From NCBI GenBank assembly GCA_002989075.1, contig PSQN01000002.1, forward strand, positions 636,097-700,096: DNA of 64,000 nt. Direction: 5' to 3'. This document shows positions 9,922 to 22,038 of this stretch, in pieces. This DNA is from Arthonia radiata (taxonomy: Eukaryota > Ascomycota > Arthoniomycetes > Arthoniales > Arthoniaceae). Position 1 is the stretch's first letter. Every line of letters starts with the position of its first letter. The position numbers and the translations under genes are program-made. Under the pieces are notes generated by a model, which worked only from the letters and a program-made list of their open reading frames with translations, was not told the DNA's origin and searched no databases.

Positions 9922-10380
9922 ACTATTGTTACGGTCTTACTACATCCGGCTAGTACAAGGCTGAGCGCAGCCAGCCTCATTAGAGCATTATACAGGATAC
10001 CCAATAACTCCGATATAGCGACGTTAGCGACGTCGCTATATCGCAATAGAATTTCGATAACGCGACAGAAGAACTATTAGAACCGTTAAACGCAAAGAAA
10101 TATACTTATGTATCTTAAACTATATAGCTAAACTAATAGCCGACCTTAAAATAAACTTTAGTCTATTAACTTAATATTTAAATATAAGTTTCTTAACTAT
10201 ATTCAAGTAACGTACTTTACCTTTTATCTACTTAGTTAAGCCCCTCTTACCTTTAGTAATCTATTTCGCCTCTCCTGCCTTTTAGTCTCTAGTATACGAG
10301 ATACCTAATACTAAGGTCGACAAGCACATAAGGCAAGTGAGCCTTAGTTCGCTCCTCCCAGCGGCCGGCGTTACAACTAT
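9922..10380 (+). mobile_element. Solo LTR with perfect 5-bp target duplication
   Basis: A 449-bp LTR (9927-10375) starts TGTTACGG and ends GGCGTTACA, flanked by ACTAT at 9922-9926 and 10376-10380. Its 3' half clearly matches the LTRs of the two Gypsy elements at 26.5-41.3 kb, while its 5' (U3) part differs, so it belongs to a sister subfamily. A lone LTR with an intact target duplication is the usual product of recombination between the two LTRs of an inserted element. It lies within R1 copy 1. Confidence 0.9.
10011..10043. repeat. 14-bp perfect hairpin inside the solo LTR
   Basis: CGATATAGCGACGT (10011-10024) is the exact reverse complement of 10030-10043, with a 5-base loop. It lies in the part of the LTR that differs from the other subfamily, and contains CpG sites that survived in an otherwise RIP-affected neighbourhood. 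Confidence 0.85.
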
Positions 10381-12654
10381 ATAAAATTTTATACTACTAC
10401 TTAAAGTTCTAGTATTTATTATATAAGACTTATCTACTAGAATAAACTTAAAGATTCAAATTTTAGCTCTAATTCAGTATCTTGATTATTTTTAGATTCT
10501 AAGCTTATATATACTATTAGATTTATAAGCTAAAAACTATCTTATATAACTTAGATAGCTTTAGCTAAATAAACTGATTCTATCTAGTAGAGTAAAGTGA
10601 AATTAGCTTATCTATAGAAAATTAAATTTATTAGTTAGGAGTAGTATTTTTTCTATAGTAAGATATCTAAAGCTAGACTAGTAGATCTAGATCTAGAGAT
10701 TAATTAAAATGTCTAGTATTAGTAGCTAAGTAAATTCTACTACTAATGTTATCTAGATCAGGACTAGAAGCTAATATAGTTCTATTAACTTTCTAGACTT
10801 TCTATTTTCTAGATTATCTTCTAGACTATCCTTAAGATTAGAACTAGGCTTAATTAGGCTCGTAGGAAGATTATTAATTAGCTTAGGGCAATTATATTTA
10901 GGTTAAAAACAATTTTTATTTCTAGTTTTAGTAGCCTTAGTCTTTTTAGCTAGAGTTCTAATACTATTATTCTTATCTAAATAAGAAGCCTATTTTTTAA
11001 GATATAGTATAGTACTTATAGTTCTCTTAGCTAATTAATCTCTCTTTTTAGTGACTATATCTGTTTAAGCCCTAAGAAATTTAGATTTAGTAGAAGCTAA
11101 AGGAGCTAGTATAGCTAGATGTATGAATAACTAATAATATATTTATTAATATTCTTTATTTTCTTCGTTACTATATATATTTTTATTACTATTAACATTA
11201 TCTAGATTAGATCTAGTAGTACTAGTAGTATTAATTATTCTATTAGATCTAATAGTGTAATTACTAGACCTAATTAAGATTTCTTTTAGACTAGATAAAT
11301 AATTAGTTTTACTATATAAATAATATATAGTTAATAGTCTCTTAAAGTAATTAATTTTAATAAGCTAGCTATATAATAGTATAATATATAATAGAGCTTG
11401 ATACTACTAGAAACTACAGAGCTAGAGAATTTTAATAGAGATAAGAGTAAAAATAATAAAATCTAACTTATAGCTTTCTGAGGCTAGTAATTCTATAAAA
11501 GAATTACTACTTTATACTTTTAAGAAGAGATTATTTTTAATTATCAATTAAATAATACTCTTTCTATAGCTAGCTTTTATATTAGAGGCTTTTCAGTATC
11601 TATTTTTTATAGGGCTAGCTTAGAGAAATAAGTCTCTTATAGGTCTTTTATAAGTTTTACTAGTATTACTAGTAGTAGTTATTCTACTACTAGGAAGTAA
11701 AATTACTTAAATTAGAGTTTTTTAATATATTTTAGTTAATATTATATTAGAATAGTTAAATATAAATAGTAGTATTATCTTATATTATTTTAATATTCTT
11801 TTCTTCTTTATTTCTAGAATAAATAGAATAATATTATTTAATATATTTTATTAAATTCTAGCTCTATCTTAAAGGCCTCTTAAGAAGTTTAAGATATTTA
11901 CAATATAGTTATAGAAAGGTTTGAATATAGTTTTTAGTATCTATTCTATAGTATTAATTAAAGTTAAATAAATTACTAAAACTATATCTATAATATAATT
12001 ATAACAGATTTAATTTAATATCTAATATTAGTCTCTAGAGAGCTATATAGATTATCTAGCCTAGCTAAAAAAAACTTAAAAGAAGAAAAACTCTTACTAC
12101 TATATATATAATTTAGTTATACTTATATATATAGTTTCACTACTTTATATTTACTACTTAACTTTCTAATACTATCTCTAGCTAAATTTCTTGTTTTTCT
12201 TCTATTTTACCCACTTTTTACTATTAAGTCTCTAAAAAGACTACTAATTTTAAGTAAATTCTTAGTTAATCTTATATTTAGTATGAATTTAATCTAATAT
12301 TCTACTAACAATAGACTAATAGGCTATATATACTACTAGTATAGAAAATATTAGAAGCTATATAAGGCTCTTTATCTAGTACTCCTTTAAGAGCCTTAAT
12401 TAGTTATAGAAAAGATAGAATAATACTGTATATTAATTAGTTTAAAATCCTTATTTATAGTTATAACTAAAACTAATATTAAGTACTATAATATAGAATA
12501 GCTAATCATTTAGCTTCAGTATCTTTATGTATAAGAGAAATAGTACTATAATAACTATCTTAGAGAGTAGCTTATAAAGATTTTAGTAGTTAAACTACTA
12601 TAATTTTCTTTAGACTGTTAAGATTTATATTCTAACTTTAGGTTAGTTAGTAGC

Positions 12655-14082
12655 TTACTACTAGTATATTAAATTACTAGATTAATCTAGTTTAGTTTAG
12701 TTTAGTTTGGATTATATATAGGGCTAATCTATCGGTTTGGTTCCGGTTTAGATTAGGATTGATCTAGATTATAATTTCTAAAAATAGAATAATTTTATAT
12801 TATACTTAGATACTACATTAAACTTTATACTAGTACTAAAAGTTCTAGAGCTTAATATTTAAAACTTATATACAGGATTATATATTAAGATTTGAGCTTA
12901 AGCTTTATTTAAGTATTCTATATTTATTCTAGTATTCTAAGCTAATATATACTACTAAATTATAATTTAGAAAAAGGTTAAGTTTATTTAGATAATTTAG
13001 ATAATTCTAGCTATATTATCTCGTAGGATAGAATTAACTCAGCTTATTTATAGAAGATTAAGTTTAGTAATTATTAGTAGTATCTTCTATAGTATCTAAG
13101 ACTAAACTAGTAGATCTATTAGAATGTCTAGTATTAGTAGCTAAGTTATTTTGACTACTAGTATTATCTAGATTAGGACTAGAAACTAATATAATTAATT
13201 AATCTTCTGGACTTTATTCTTCTAGATCTTCTTCTAGATTATTTTTTGATTAGAACTAGGCTCAATTAGGCTAGTAGATAGATTATTAATTAGCTTAGAG
13301 CTATTATAATTAGATTAAGCTATTCTTTTTACTTTTTTCAGTAGTTTTAGTCTTTTTAGCTAGAATTTTAATATTGTTGTTCTTATCTGAATAAGGAGCC
13401 TAGTTATTTAAATATAGTATAATACTTATACTATCCTTAGCTAGTCGATTTCTTTTTTTAGTAACTATATCTAAGCCCTAAAAGAATTTAGATTCTATAG
13501 GAGCTAAAGTAGCTAATATAGCTAGATATATTAATACTAAGTAGGCTAGAATAGAATATTTAATTTTATATAGTTGCTAGTATTCTAGATAATTGGTCTA
13601 TATTATAATTGATATTAAATCTAGAATTTAGATTAAATTATATTAACTTCCTAATTTTGGTAACTTAGAGCTTTAAAAATAATTAATATATTTAATATTA
13701 TTATTATTATTCTCTTCGTTGCTATATATATTGTTGTCGCTACTAATATTATCTAGATTAGATGTAGTAATACTAGTAGTATCTACTATTCTATTAGATC
13801 TAACAATATAATTACTAGATCTAATTAGAAAGTTCTTTGTACTAGATATATAATTAGTTTTTATATCTAATTTAGATATATCTAGTAACTTACCTGTTAT
13901 ATCTAGTAATAAACTTATTTTCAATTATTTTCATCTTATTATCTTTATAATCTAGATATCTAAATATATATAATTAGGATCTAGTCTTATTATAAATAGT
14001 AGTCTATCTTTTTTTAAATCAATATTTTATCATTTTATTAGCTTTTTTATACTAGATTCTAATACTATTTCAATAATAAGAT
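12655..14082 (-). repeat. Repeat R1, copy 2 (tandem to copy 1, truncated)
   Basis: It begins with the same AT-rich start as copy 1 (short TAGTTT repeats, then TCTAGATTATAATTT) and follows it colinearly until about 14.08 kb. It lies directly after copy 1 in the same orientation, so the two form a tandem pair. Beyond 14.08 kb the match is lost. Confidence 0.55.
13673..13924 (-). pseudogene. Residual open stretch in R1 (Ser/Asn-rich)
   Basis: A minus-strand frame stays open for 83 codons in R1 copy 2, rich in Ile, Ser and Asn, ending with a run of Asn and a KYINYF-like terminus. Sequence with a matching reading (SSN..NS..NN..KYINYF) occurs in the inverted copy near 52.65-52.72 kb. This suggests that it is part of the element's real coding frame and not chance. 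No known domain is visible. The low-complexity, Asn-rich content may partly be a product of C-to-T and G-to-A drift. Confidence 0.4.
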
Positions 14083-14560
14083 TACCTTAGAGGGTTTCTA
14101 AGAAAGTATAACTTTATAATAGAGTTAAGTTATTTTATAAATAGCTTCTATAGATTAACTTTAAACTAAAGAATAGTTATAAGTATTATTATTAGCTATA
14201 ACATATATTTAAATATAAGTATCTATTATATACTATTATCAGCTAATACTATAAATATTATAGAGTAGCTTCCTTATAAAATAGATACTTTAGTGTGAGG
14301 TAAAGCTACCTAAAACTTAAGATAAAAAATATACCTTAGTACATTACTAAGCTTACGCTTAGTAAAGTATAACCTTACCTATACTCTAGAGTAATTATTA
14401 TATAAAAAGTATATCTAATTAGATACGCTATCTTATATAATAGAGAGCCGCGCTATAATCGCTATAGATTATCTATTAGCTACCGGCTATATAAAGTAAG
14501 CTACTATATTTAAGACGCTATAGTAATAAAGCTAAGTATAGTAGGCGCCTATGCGATCAA
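14083..14560. other. Unassigned AT-rich stretch
   Basis: It begins TACCTTAGAG, the same ten bases as one end of repeat R2, but the sequence after that does not follow R2 convincingly and no matching far end is present. A short palindrome, ACTAAGCTTACGCTTAGT, lies near 14,345, with a related sequence near 49,930. No gene is visible. Confidence 0.4.
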
Positions 14561-16845
14561 CCGCCAACGTGCTTGCCTACATGCTCCTGTATTGCCTAAT
14601 TAGGTAATTCCTGTATATGCATCCCTTAGGAGCTACCTAGACGCATCTATATATATTATTAATTACTATTATTAATTAAGCTACTATATAACGGCAACGA
14701 CGATGGTAAGGTCTTATTAATTTAACAACTATATAGAGAGATGCGCCGTATTAAGCACTATATAGGGAGCTAACTTTTAGAACTAGAACGCTACAGGCGC
14801 CTTTAAATTATCTTACTATCAATATTAGTAGATAGTATACAGATAACGAGGGCAGACATACTATAAATTAAATTAATTCTAGTCTCTCTAAACCTTTACT
14901 AATTGCGTATAATCCTCCTAATACTAAATTACTATAGGAGAGGCTAGTAAAGATATAGATACTCCTTCTAATATTCTAAGTTTAGACTGTATAACGCTAC
15001 CTAATAAGCGCTATATCCTATCCTCGTATATAGCGCTACTAGTATAGTACTAGGGCTCTTCTCCTTAAGCGGCTTATAGCGTATACTTAGTATAGCCTTC
15101 CGGCTAGCGTCTAGGTACGTACGGTAGAAGGGGTTCTTTAAGCTAAATAAAATCCTTTCCTACTAGTAATACTTAAGTGGCTCCTATAGCTTTATCCTAT
15201 CTATTAAGGGTTTCTTATAGTCCTTACGGCCTAGGCTATATAGCTTATAGCGCTAGTACTCCTTTATAAGGCTCTTAGCAACTAATATATAGAAGGTCTA
15301 GTAGGTACAATTCTATATATAGCGGCTCTATTTGTTACTCTTTTTAAAAAGGATAGTACTATTAATAAGGGCATAGTTAAGAAGGAGGTACTATTCTACT
15401 TACTAGAGGTATAATTAATAAACACGTTAAACTAAATAATAGACTTACTATTAGTTAGTACAGTTAATAGCGCCTATATACTAATTATAGAGGTACACCT
15501 TAAGTAGAAGGTTACTCTTAATAAGCTTAAATTTACTTATTACTGTGCCCTATAGTAGCTTACCTAGCCGCCTTTTTAATATCTTGCCTAGAAGCTCTAT
15601 AGTTATTATAAAGGGAACAATACTATTATTATACTAAAGGCTGTAGTTGATCCTACCGTTGGTAGTAATAGCCTTATAGTATTTATTCTTTAGAAAGGCG
15701 TTGTTACTAGCGTTGTATAGCCTTTAAAGCTTAGAATATAGGCGTCGCTAGGGCTTATTTTAGATAGTACTATATACACTATATCCTATCTCTTTATAAA
15801 TAAGGAGGAGCGCCTTAGAGGTAAGTAGATTATTAATCTATAGTATATAATAGTTCTTATCATCTAGCTTATATACTTATAGGAGGGTAGAGACAATAGC
15901 TTTAGTATTTAGAAGCTAAGCCTTAAATTCTAGGTAAAGGCTAATTAGTCTATACTTCTTCTTTCCTAAATACTAGAGGATAGCTAGTACGTAGCCCTTA
16001 GTAGTAAGTACCTACGCCTTTAGCCCAACTAGGATAGGCTTTAATAGAACTATTATAATATAGATATTATAGCCTTCTTAGTATACTATACTCTCGTCGA
16101 TAGTAAGGTTAGTTCTAGGGCTTATATACCATTGCTAGTAGCAGAGAAGTATATTAGTAAAGGTAGTAATATATTTCTAAGGTAGCTTCTTATTTTTATA
16201 CTCTTATTATAGTAGCTAAAGATAAAAGTATTGATTAATTTATTTAAATTAGTTATAAGGTGTTATAGCTTTAATATCTATATATTTTACTTAGCCTTAT
16301 AGTCCTAATTCCTAATATATCTTTATTGTTAGTACGCGATAGACGCCTATAATAATAATAATACTAATATATACCTAGGCTTTAGTTAAAGTAATTAGCT
16401 CCTATACTCGTTACTAGCGTATCTTAAGCTCTTCTTTATAATATAGGCACGTATACTTATTAGTATTATTAATGATTATCTGCTACGTCTCTAGAGAAAA
16501 GACCTAGTTAAAAATTGCTACTAGCAACATTACGTCTACGCTATCTAGAAGCGTTATATAGAACTTATAATTAGGAATATTAGTACTAACAAATTTAGTT
16601 AGCTCTAGTAGCGTTAAGGGGGCAGTAGCTTTCTTTCTATACTTTAGTAGGTTCTCTATATTGTACTCTTTTAATTCTACTTAAGACTAACTTTAATTGA
16701 GTCTTCTACGCCTTGCTATACGATAGTGGAAGGCAATAAGTTTATCTTAAATAATAAAGCTTATATAAGTTGTCTATACGGATTGCCTAATTAGGTAATA
16801 TAGGAGTATATAGGCAAGTATGTTAGTAAGTACGTTGGCGGTTAA
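14557..16845 (-). mobile_element. piggyBac-superfamily DNA transposon (RIP-damaged)
   Basis: The element spans 14561-16841 (2.28 kb). Its ends are inverted repeats of about 45 bp starting CCGCCAACGT and including TGCCTAATTAGG; the right copy has a 12-base insertion. TTAA follows the right end (16842-16845) and TCAA precedes the left (14557-14560), which fits the piggyBac TTAA target with one base changed. On the minus strand I read LTIDESIVY near 16.1 kb (first catalytic Asp), a GYVLAILQYLGKKKY stretch after it, and NNLLTSKALL near 15.84 kb, where the family usually has DNLFTS. Upstream is FKQINRYF-like sequence near 16.25 kb, matching the family's N-terminal RFxxIHRYFH region. Many TAA/TAG codons interrupt the frame, mostly where Gln or Trp would fit, as RIP produces. 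The copy is therefore inactive by itself. Confidence 0.8.
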
Positions 16846-17650
16846 TTGTATACTAAAGCTCCTACTTAATATCTAGTATTGCTTATACTAGAAAAGCTAA
16901 TAATAAGTATTATAACTACTTTCTAAAGTGTATTAATAGCTATATAGCTTCTACTATATAAGAAATATACTTTAGAGCCCTAGTACGTAACTACTAAAGA
17001 TATATAGATATACCTATTAATAACTAATAATATATAGATACATCTTTTAGATATCTCTAAATGTTTAGGCTTATTCTATATATTAATCTTATATTAAATA
17101 TACTACTAGACTAAGTAATACTTATTCTTATTAGTATACTATCTAACTAGGTATACTATCTTATCTAGTATACTACTTTACTAGATATACTATCTAATAA
17201 GATATACTTCTATATTTAATAGCTTATCTAGATAGATATATTATTATAAAAGTTTTTACTTAAATACTTTAATATACTAAGTAGGCTATTCTAACTCTAT
17301 TTAGTCTCTACTATATCTTTATTTAAATACTAGAATTTAAAAACTTATAAAAAACTTATCTTTTTATAATTTTAATATACTAGTATATAGAGATCTATCA
17401 AGCTAGATCCTACTAGAATCTTAAGTTTATATAAGTAATATATTTTTATTAACGTTATTAGAAAGTAGAGAATAAATTTTAGTATAGCTAGATAGCTATT
17501 TTATATTTACTTTATACTAACTATATAGCTATTTTATACTACTTAGCGACCTCTTTATAACTACTAAATATAGGATCGATAGTAATAATAGGTAGTAGCT
17601 AGTATAGATAATAAAAATTATACTAAACGTATAGAGGTATATTCTAGGGA
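16846..17650. other. Unassigned RIP-type AT-rich DNA
   Basis: About 800 bases of TA-rich sequence after the piggyBac element. It has a local run of related steps around TATACTATCTA near 17.1-17.2 kb. No frame, terminal repeat or match to the other repeats was seen. Confidence 0.5.
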
Positions 17651-17790
17651 TAGTAGTAGCCCTTATATATATAGTAAATAGATATAGTAATCTATAGAGA
17701 TAGTAGTAGCTTATACATATATAGTAAATAGATATAGTAATATACTACGATAGAGGTAGTTCTTATATATATAGTAGATAGATATAGTAA
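17651..17790. repeat. Minisatellite, three units of about 50-55 bp
   Basis: Three imperfect direct copies share the core ATATATAGTAAATAGATATAG preceded by GTAGT and followed by a variable spacer. They start near 17,651, 17,701 and 17,753. The third is shorter and more diverged. Confidence 0.7.
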
Positions 17791-20700
17791 TGTATAAATA
17801 ACTATTATACTATTATATCTCTCTATATCCCTAAACTAATTATTATCTATTAATACTCTCTATAAGCTATATTATAGCTTAGTACTATTCTAATTAGGCT
17901 AGCGGTACCTTATAGTAACGCTTAATAATATAAGGGCCTAAATATATCTAAAGCTTAGCTACTTAGGCTACGTTACCTAGCTTCTATATTTCTAACTTCT
18001 ATTACTTTACTTTATCTAGCTAGAACTTACCTTATAAAGGCTACTTTACCCAGGCTAAATATAGTACTTAAGATATTATAACTTATTAGCGTTTAATAAG
18101 AAATAATTTTAATACTTCTATACTTTATAGCTAAGCTTCTAAAATATATAGAAAAGATTTACTCTTAGTATAAGATATAGCTTTATTATATAAGAATTAT
18201 TTTTTTTATAAGAAGAAATATAGGGGTTTAAGAATATAGCGGTTTAGGCTTAATTTACTACTACTATTATTAAAGCTTATTTATAGAAGGGAATATATAT
18301 CTTTATAGCTTTACTTATAAAGTAAGTTATTTTTTCTTATATAAGCTATAGACTTATATAATTAAATATACTAATAGTATTCTATACTTAGTAACTATCT
18401 ATTATATCTAGCTAAAAGCTTTATCTACTTACTTATAACTACTATCTATTGTTTATTACTAGTAGTTAAGAGGGTAAGATTATATTTTTCTAAACTTTTA
18501 CTTACTTAGTTATTAATTATTATAAAGGCTATAATCTTAGCTTACTTAAGCTTCTTTAATGCTAACTAGCGTTTCTAATATTTAAGAGACTTAATAAAAG
18601 AAACTACTTTTTTAATTCTTAAAGACTTTACTCTATAAGTCTAAAGTATAATCCTAGTACTAAGGATATAATATAGTATTAACTAATAGATAGAGGACTA
18701 AGACTACTAAAGTATAAGAATAAAGTCTACTTATTAGACTATTCTTCTCTAATTTTATATAATATTTCTTAAAGTAGAAACTATACTATTAAACCTCTAC
18801 TATAGTCTAGCTAGAACTTATTAGTCTTAGCTATAATAGTAAAAGACGAGCGTCTAACTCTCTTAAGTTAGTTAGTATATTCTAAAATATAAATTATTAA
18901 AATTAAATTTATAGTTTAAATCTATAAGATCTACTATATACTATCTATAGACTTTAGTATACTATTTTAGTAGGTTACTAGTATAGACTATACTATATCT
19001 ATTTACTATTTCTACTTTTATATATATCTCTTTCTAGCTATAGGTCCTTCTATTACTAGTCTTTCTAGCTTTAAAGGGCTTAGATAGAGTTATAAGGATA
19101 GATACTATTTTTAGAACTATAAAATAAAAAGAGTATAGATATAAAGTTAATAGATATCTATTTTATACTAGCTAGAAGTAAATAGTATTAAAAGAAAGCC
19201 TTAGAGAGGTATAAAGTATAAGAGATATAGTAGTTATTTAGAATTTCTACTTTATTTCCTCTACTTCTAGTAATATACCTTCTAGTTCTTAAATACTTAA
19301 TTTAAATTACTAGTAGCGCTTTATAATAGTCTATATATTATAGTTTTTTTTATAAGAGATATAGAATTAAGAAGATTTATAGAAGTTAAGAAATAGCTTA
19401 GTTATTAATGCTCTTAGTATTACTTTATACTATAAATAAATAATATATCTAGCCTAATTTTTCTATCTTATACTCTATAAGATTATATATATATATGACT
19501 TATACCTCCATAATATCTATACTATACTTTTTTATCTTAATATTTTATTTACTATCTTAGAAGCCTTAGCTTAGACTTTATTAAGAATAACTACTAAAAG
19601 CTAGAACGTCTAATACTAAAATACTAAAATCTATATAAAGTAGCCTACTAATAGATACTAGAGTCTATCTACCTACCTATTAGGCTATAAAGAAGTTATA
19701 ATTATTATTTAGTATTAGTATATTTAATTATATTTATACTATATAATAAGTATACTTTAGCTTATATATAAAGTTAGTTAGCTCTATAGTACTATACTTT
19801 AAGTAGTATAATATCTTAAAAAAGAGCTTAAAAAAATTAGCTTTATTATAGTTATTATTCTACTTTATATTTATATTATCTAGCTAGTCTAAGTAAAGCT
19901 TTATATATATAGCTAGATTTATAAATACTACTATATATCTTAGTTAGTACTAGTTTAGGCTTTATATAAGGTTTTTACTTACTCTTAATTAGATTCTAAG
20001 CCTTCTATAATAAATTCTTAGTAGTAATATTCTTTTTTAATAAACTTAAAGATAAATTTAAAGTTAGTAATATTGTAGTAGATAGTAAATAAATGTATAA
20101 GACTACTAGTCTACTTCTTCTTTTATAAAAGTCTATTCTTATCTATTTTAATTTAATTCTATATAAACTTTTAGTACTTATTAGTAAGCTTCTATATCTA
20201 CTAGCTTATATAAACCTTTATCTTACTAATAGTCTAGCTTTTCTAGTTACTATAATTAGTATTATAGTATTATAGTACTATATTCTTAATAGTCTTATTA
20301 TTTATATTATAATTCTTAAGTACCTTCTTTACTAGCTTCTCTTCTTTCTCTAGATATAAGTCTTATAAAAACAAAAACTAAGAATATAACTTAATTCTCT
20401 TAAGAATAGACTTAAGGTTATTATTAAAGATAGCTTTAGTCTTTTATAGCTTCCTATAGTACTTAGACTATATAGATATATTCTTAGCTTTATCTTTATT
20501 AGTATTTGCTTCTATCTCTAAAGTCTTATACTTTTTACTATACTTAGACTTATTAGTACTACTATCTTAATATCTTAATATTCTATTATTCAAGCTATAT
20601 AACCTATACTTATATATATGCTTAGGCTTAAACTATATAGCTTAATTAAGTAGTAACTATATATAGAAGTCTAGAAGCTTAACTAACTTTTTTATAAGTA

Positions 20701-21948
20701 GTACTATTTACTTATAGAAACCCTAAGACTATTAGTAGGCTTAAAGGCTTTATATTAATTAAAAGAGACTTATAGTCTTCTATAGAGTAAGTAGAATATA
20801 CTTATTATTTTTAGTACCACTAGGGCTATAATTAGAGATATTAATAGTCTTACTAATAACCTTAGACTTTACAGATTATTAGAAGTTTTAGAAGTTTTAA
20901 GTAGTTGTATAGCCTAAACTTATAGTATATAAGTAAGAAGGCTTATTTTAAGTACTAAAAAGTATACTTTAGCTAAAACTTAGTTATACTATATCTCTAC
21001 TATAAGCTAATATTAATAAGATAGTATAATAAGACATAAGTCTTAAAAGTACTAAGAGTATATCTTATAGTACTATTATAGCTTAATACTCTTATAAAAG
21101 TACTAGAATAGAGATAATAGAGAGTTAATATTTAAATAGAAGATTGAATTAAAAACTTAATACGAGTTTTTATCTATATATATACTAGTAATTAGCTTAT
21201 TTTTATCTAAATATACCTATAGTATAGGTTAGCTTTAACTTTATAAATTATAAAGCTTAGTACTATCTATGTAGAGCTCTAGAGCTAAATAGCTAGAACT
21301 TAGACTTAGAGTTATAAATTTTTTCTTATATATATAATATCTCTACTATCTTACTACTATTAATCTATCTAATAGTCTTATAATTATCTATAATATATTT
21401 ATAACCTAATATACTAATAAAAGCTTTAAATTTTATATATTCTATACTTTTCTATATTAAATTTTAACTAGAATTTATCTTATAATAATATTAAAATTAT
21501 TAAGTAAAGTAAAGTTTACTATATTAGTATTTTAGACTACCTATACTACTAATTATATTAAAACTACTACTAAATAAAGTATAAGTATTAAAAACCTTAC
21601 TATCTAGCTTTATTATATAAAAAGTTAAGACTAGTAGTAATAGTATATTAAGGTATATTAATATATAATTATATCTACTAGCTCTAGTATTACTCTATCT
21701 AGCCTACTATATCTTTAGCTTAATAGCTAATATCTATTAGATCTTAAATATTCTTATAGAGTATTAGAATAGGCCTACTATATCTTAAATAAGCCTTATA
21801 ACTCCTCTAGCTAGTTTTATAATCTCTCTAGTATATCTAACTAGATCTAGTATATATAAATTACTATCTTAGTAAGTATAGAAGTATAAATAATAATATC
21901 TATAAAATTATAGGCTTAAACATTCTTTAAGAATTATAAAGAGTAATA
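17791..21948. other. Unassigned RIP-type AT-rich DNA (4.1 kb)
   Basis: No terminal repeats were found and no frame has a recognisable domain. Some minus-strand stretches, such as 20.35-20.95 kb, read as Lys/Ser/Gln-like protein once stop codons are ignored. In RIP-damaged DNA of this composition that is weak evidence. It probably consists of one or more old transposons. Confidence 0.5.
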
Positions 21949-22038
21949 GTATATTTTCTCTAAAGATAGATTTATAAGGTATATTTTCTCTAAAGATAGA
22001 TTTATAAGGTATATTTTCTCTAAAGATAAATTTATAGA
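21949..22038. repeat. 30-bp tandem repeat, three copies
   Basis: The unit begins GTATATTTTCTCTAAAGATA and is 30 bases long. Two copies are identical and the third differs slightly. The unit is a whole number of codons, so it would keep a reading frame, but no coding frame is established around it. Confidence 0.85.

Larger units (their letters stand above)
9761..12654 (-). repeat. Repeat R1, copy 1 (interrupted by a solo LTR)
   Basis: This AT-rich repeat of about 2.4 kb (excluding the inserted LTR) recurs at 12.66-14.08 kb in the same orientation, at 45.12-45.66 kb in the same orientation, and at 51.8-54.7 kb inverted. Its borders are approximate. Read on the minus strand, part of it keeps the same reading as the inverted copy. 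That includes a basic stretch RNLARDSIRKLS near 12.2 kb and a Ser/Asn/Thr-rich segment with DLDN near 10.75 kb and in copy 2, which suggests an element with its own coding region. I do not recognise the family. Sequence flanking the LTR rejoins cleanly when compared with copy 2, showing that the LTR landed in an existing R1. Confidence 0.6.

Noticed and set aside
12690-12720. Telomere-like TTTAG repeats
   Set aside because: Only about four copies of TAGTT/TTTAG occur, inside R1 and shared with its other copies. They are not (TTAGGG)n and not terminal.
14083-14560. A fourth R2 copy starting at TACCTTAGAG
   Set aside because: Only the first ten or so bases match; the body and the far end do not follow.
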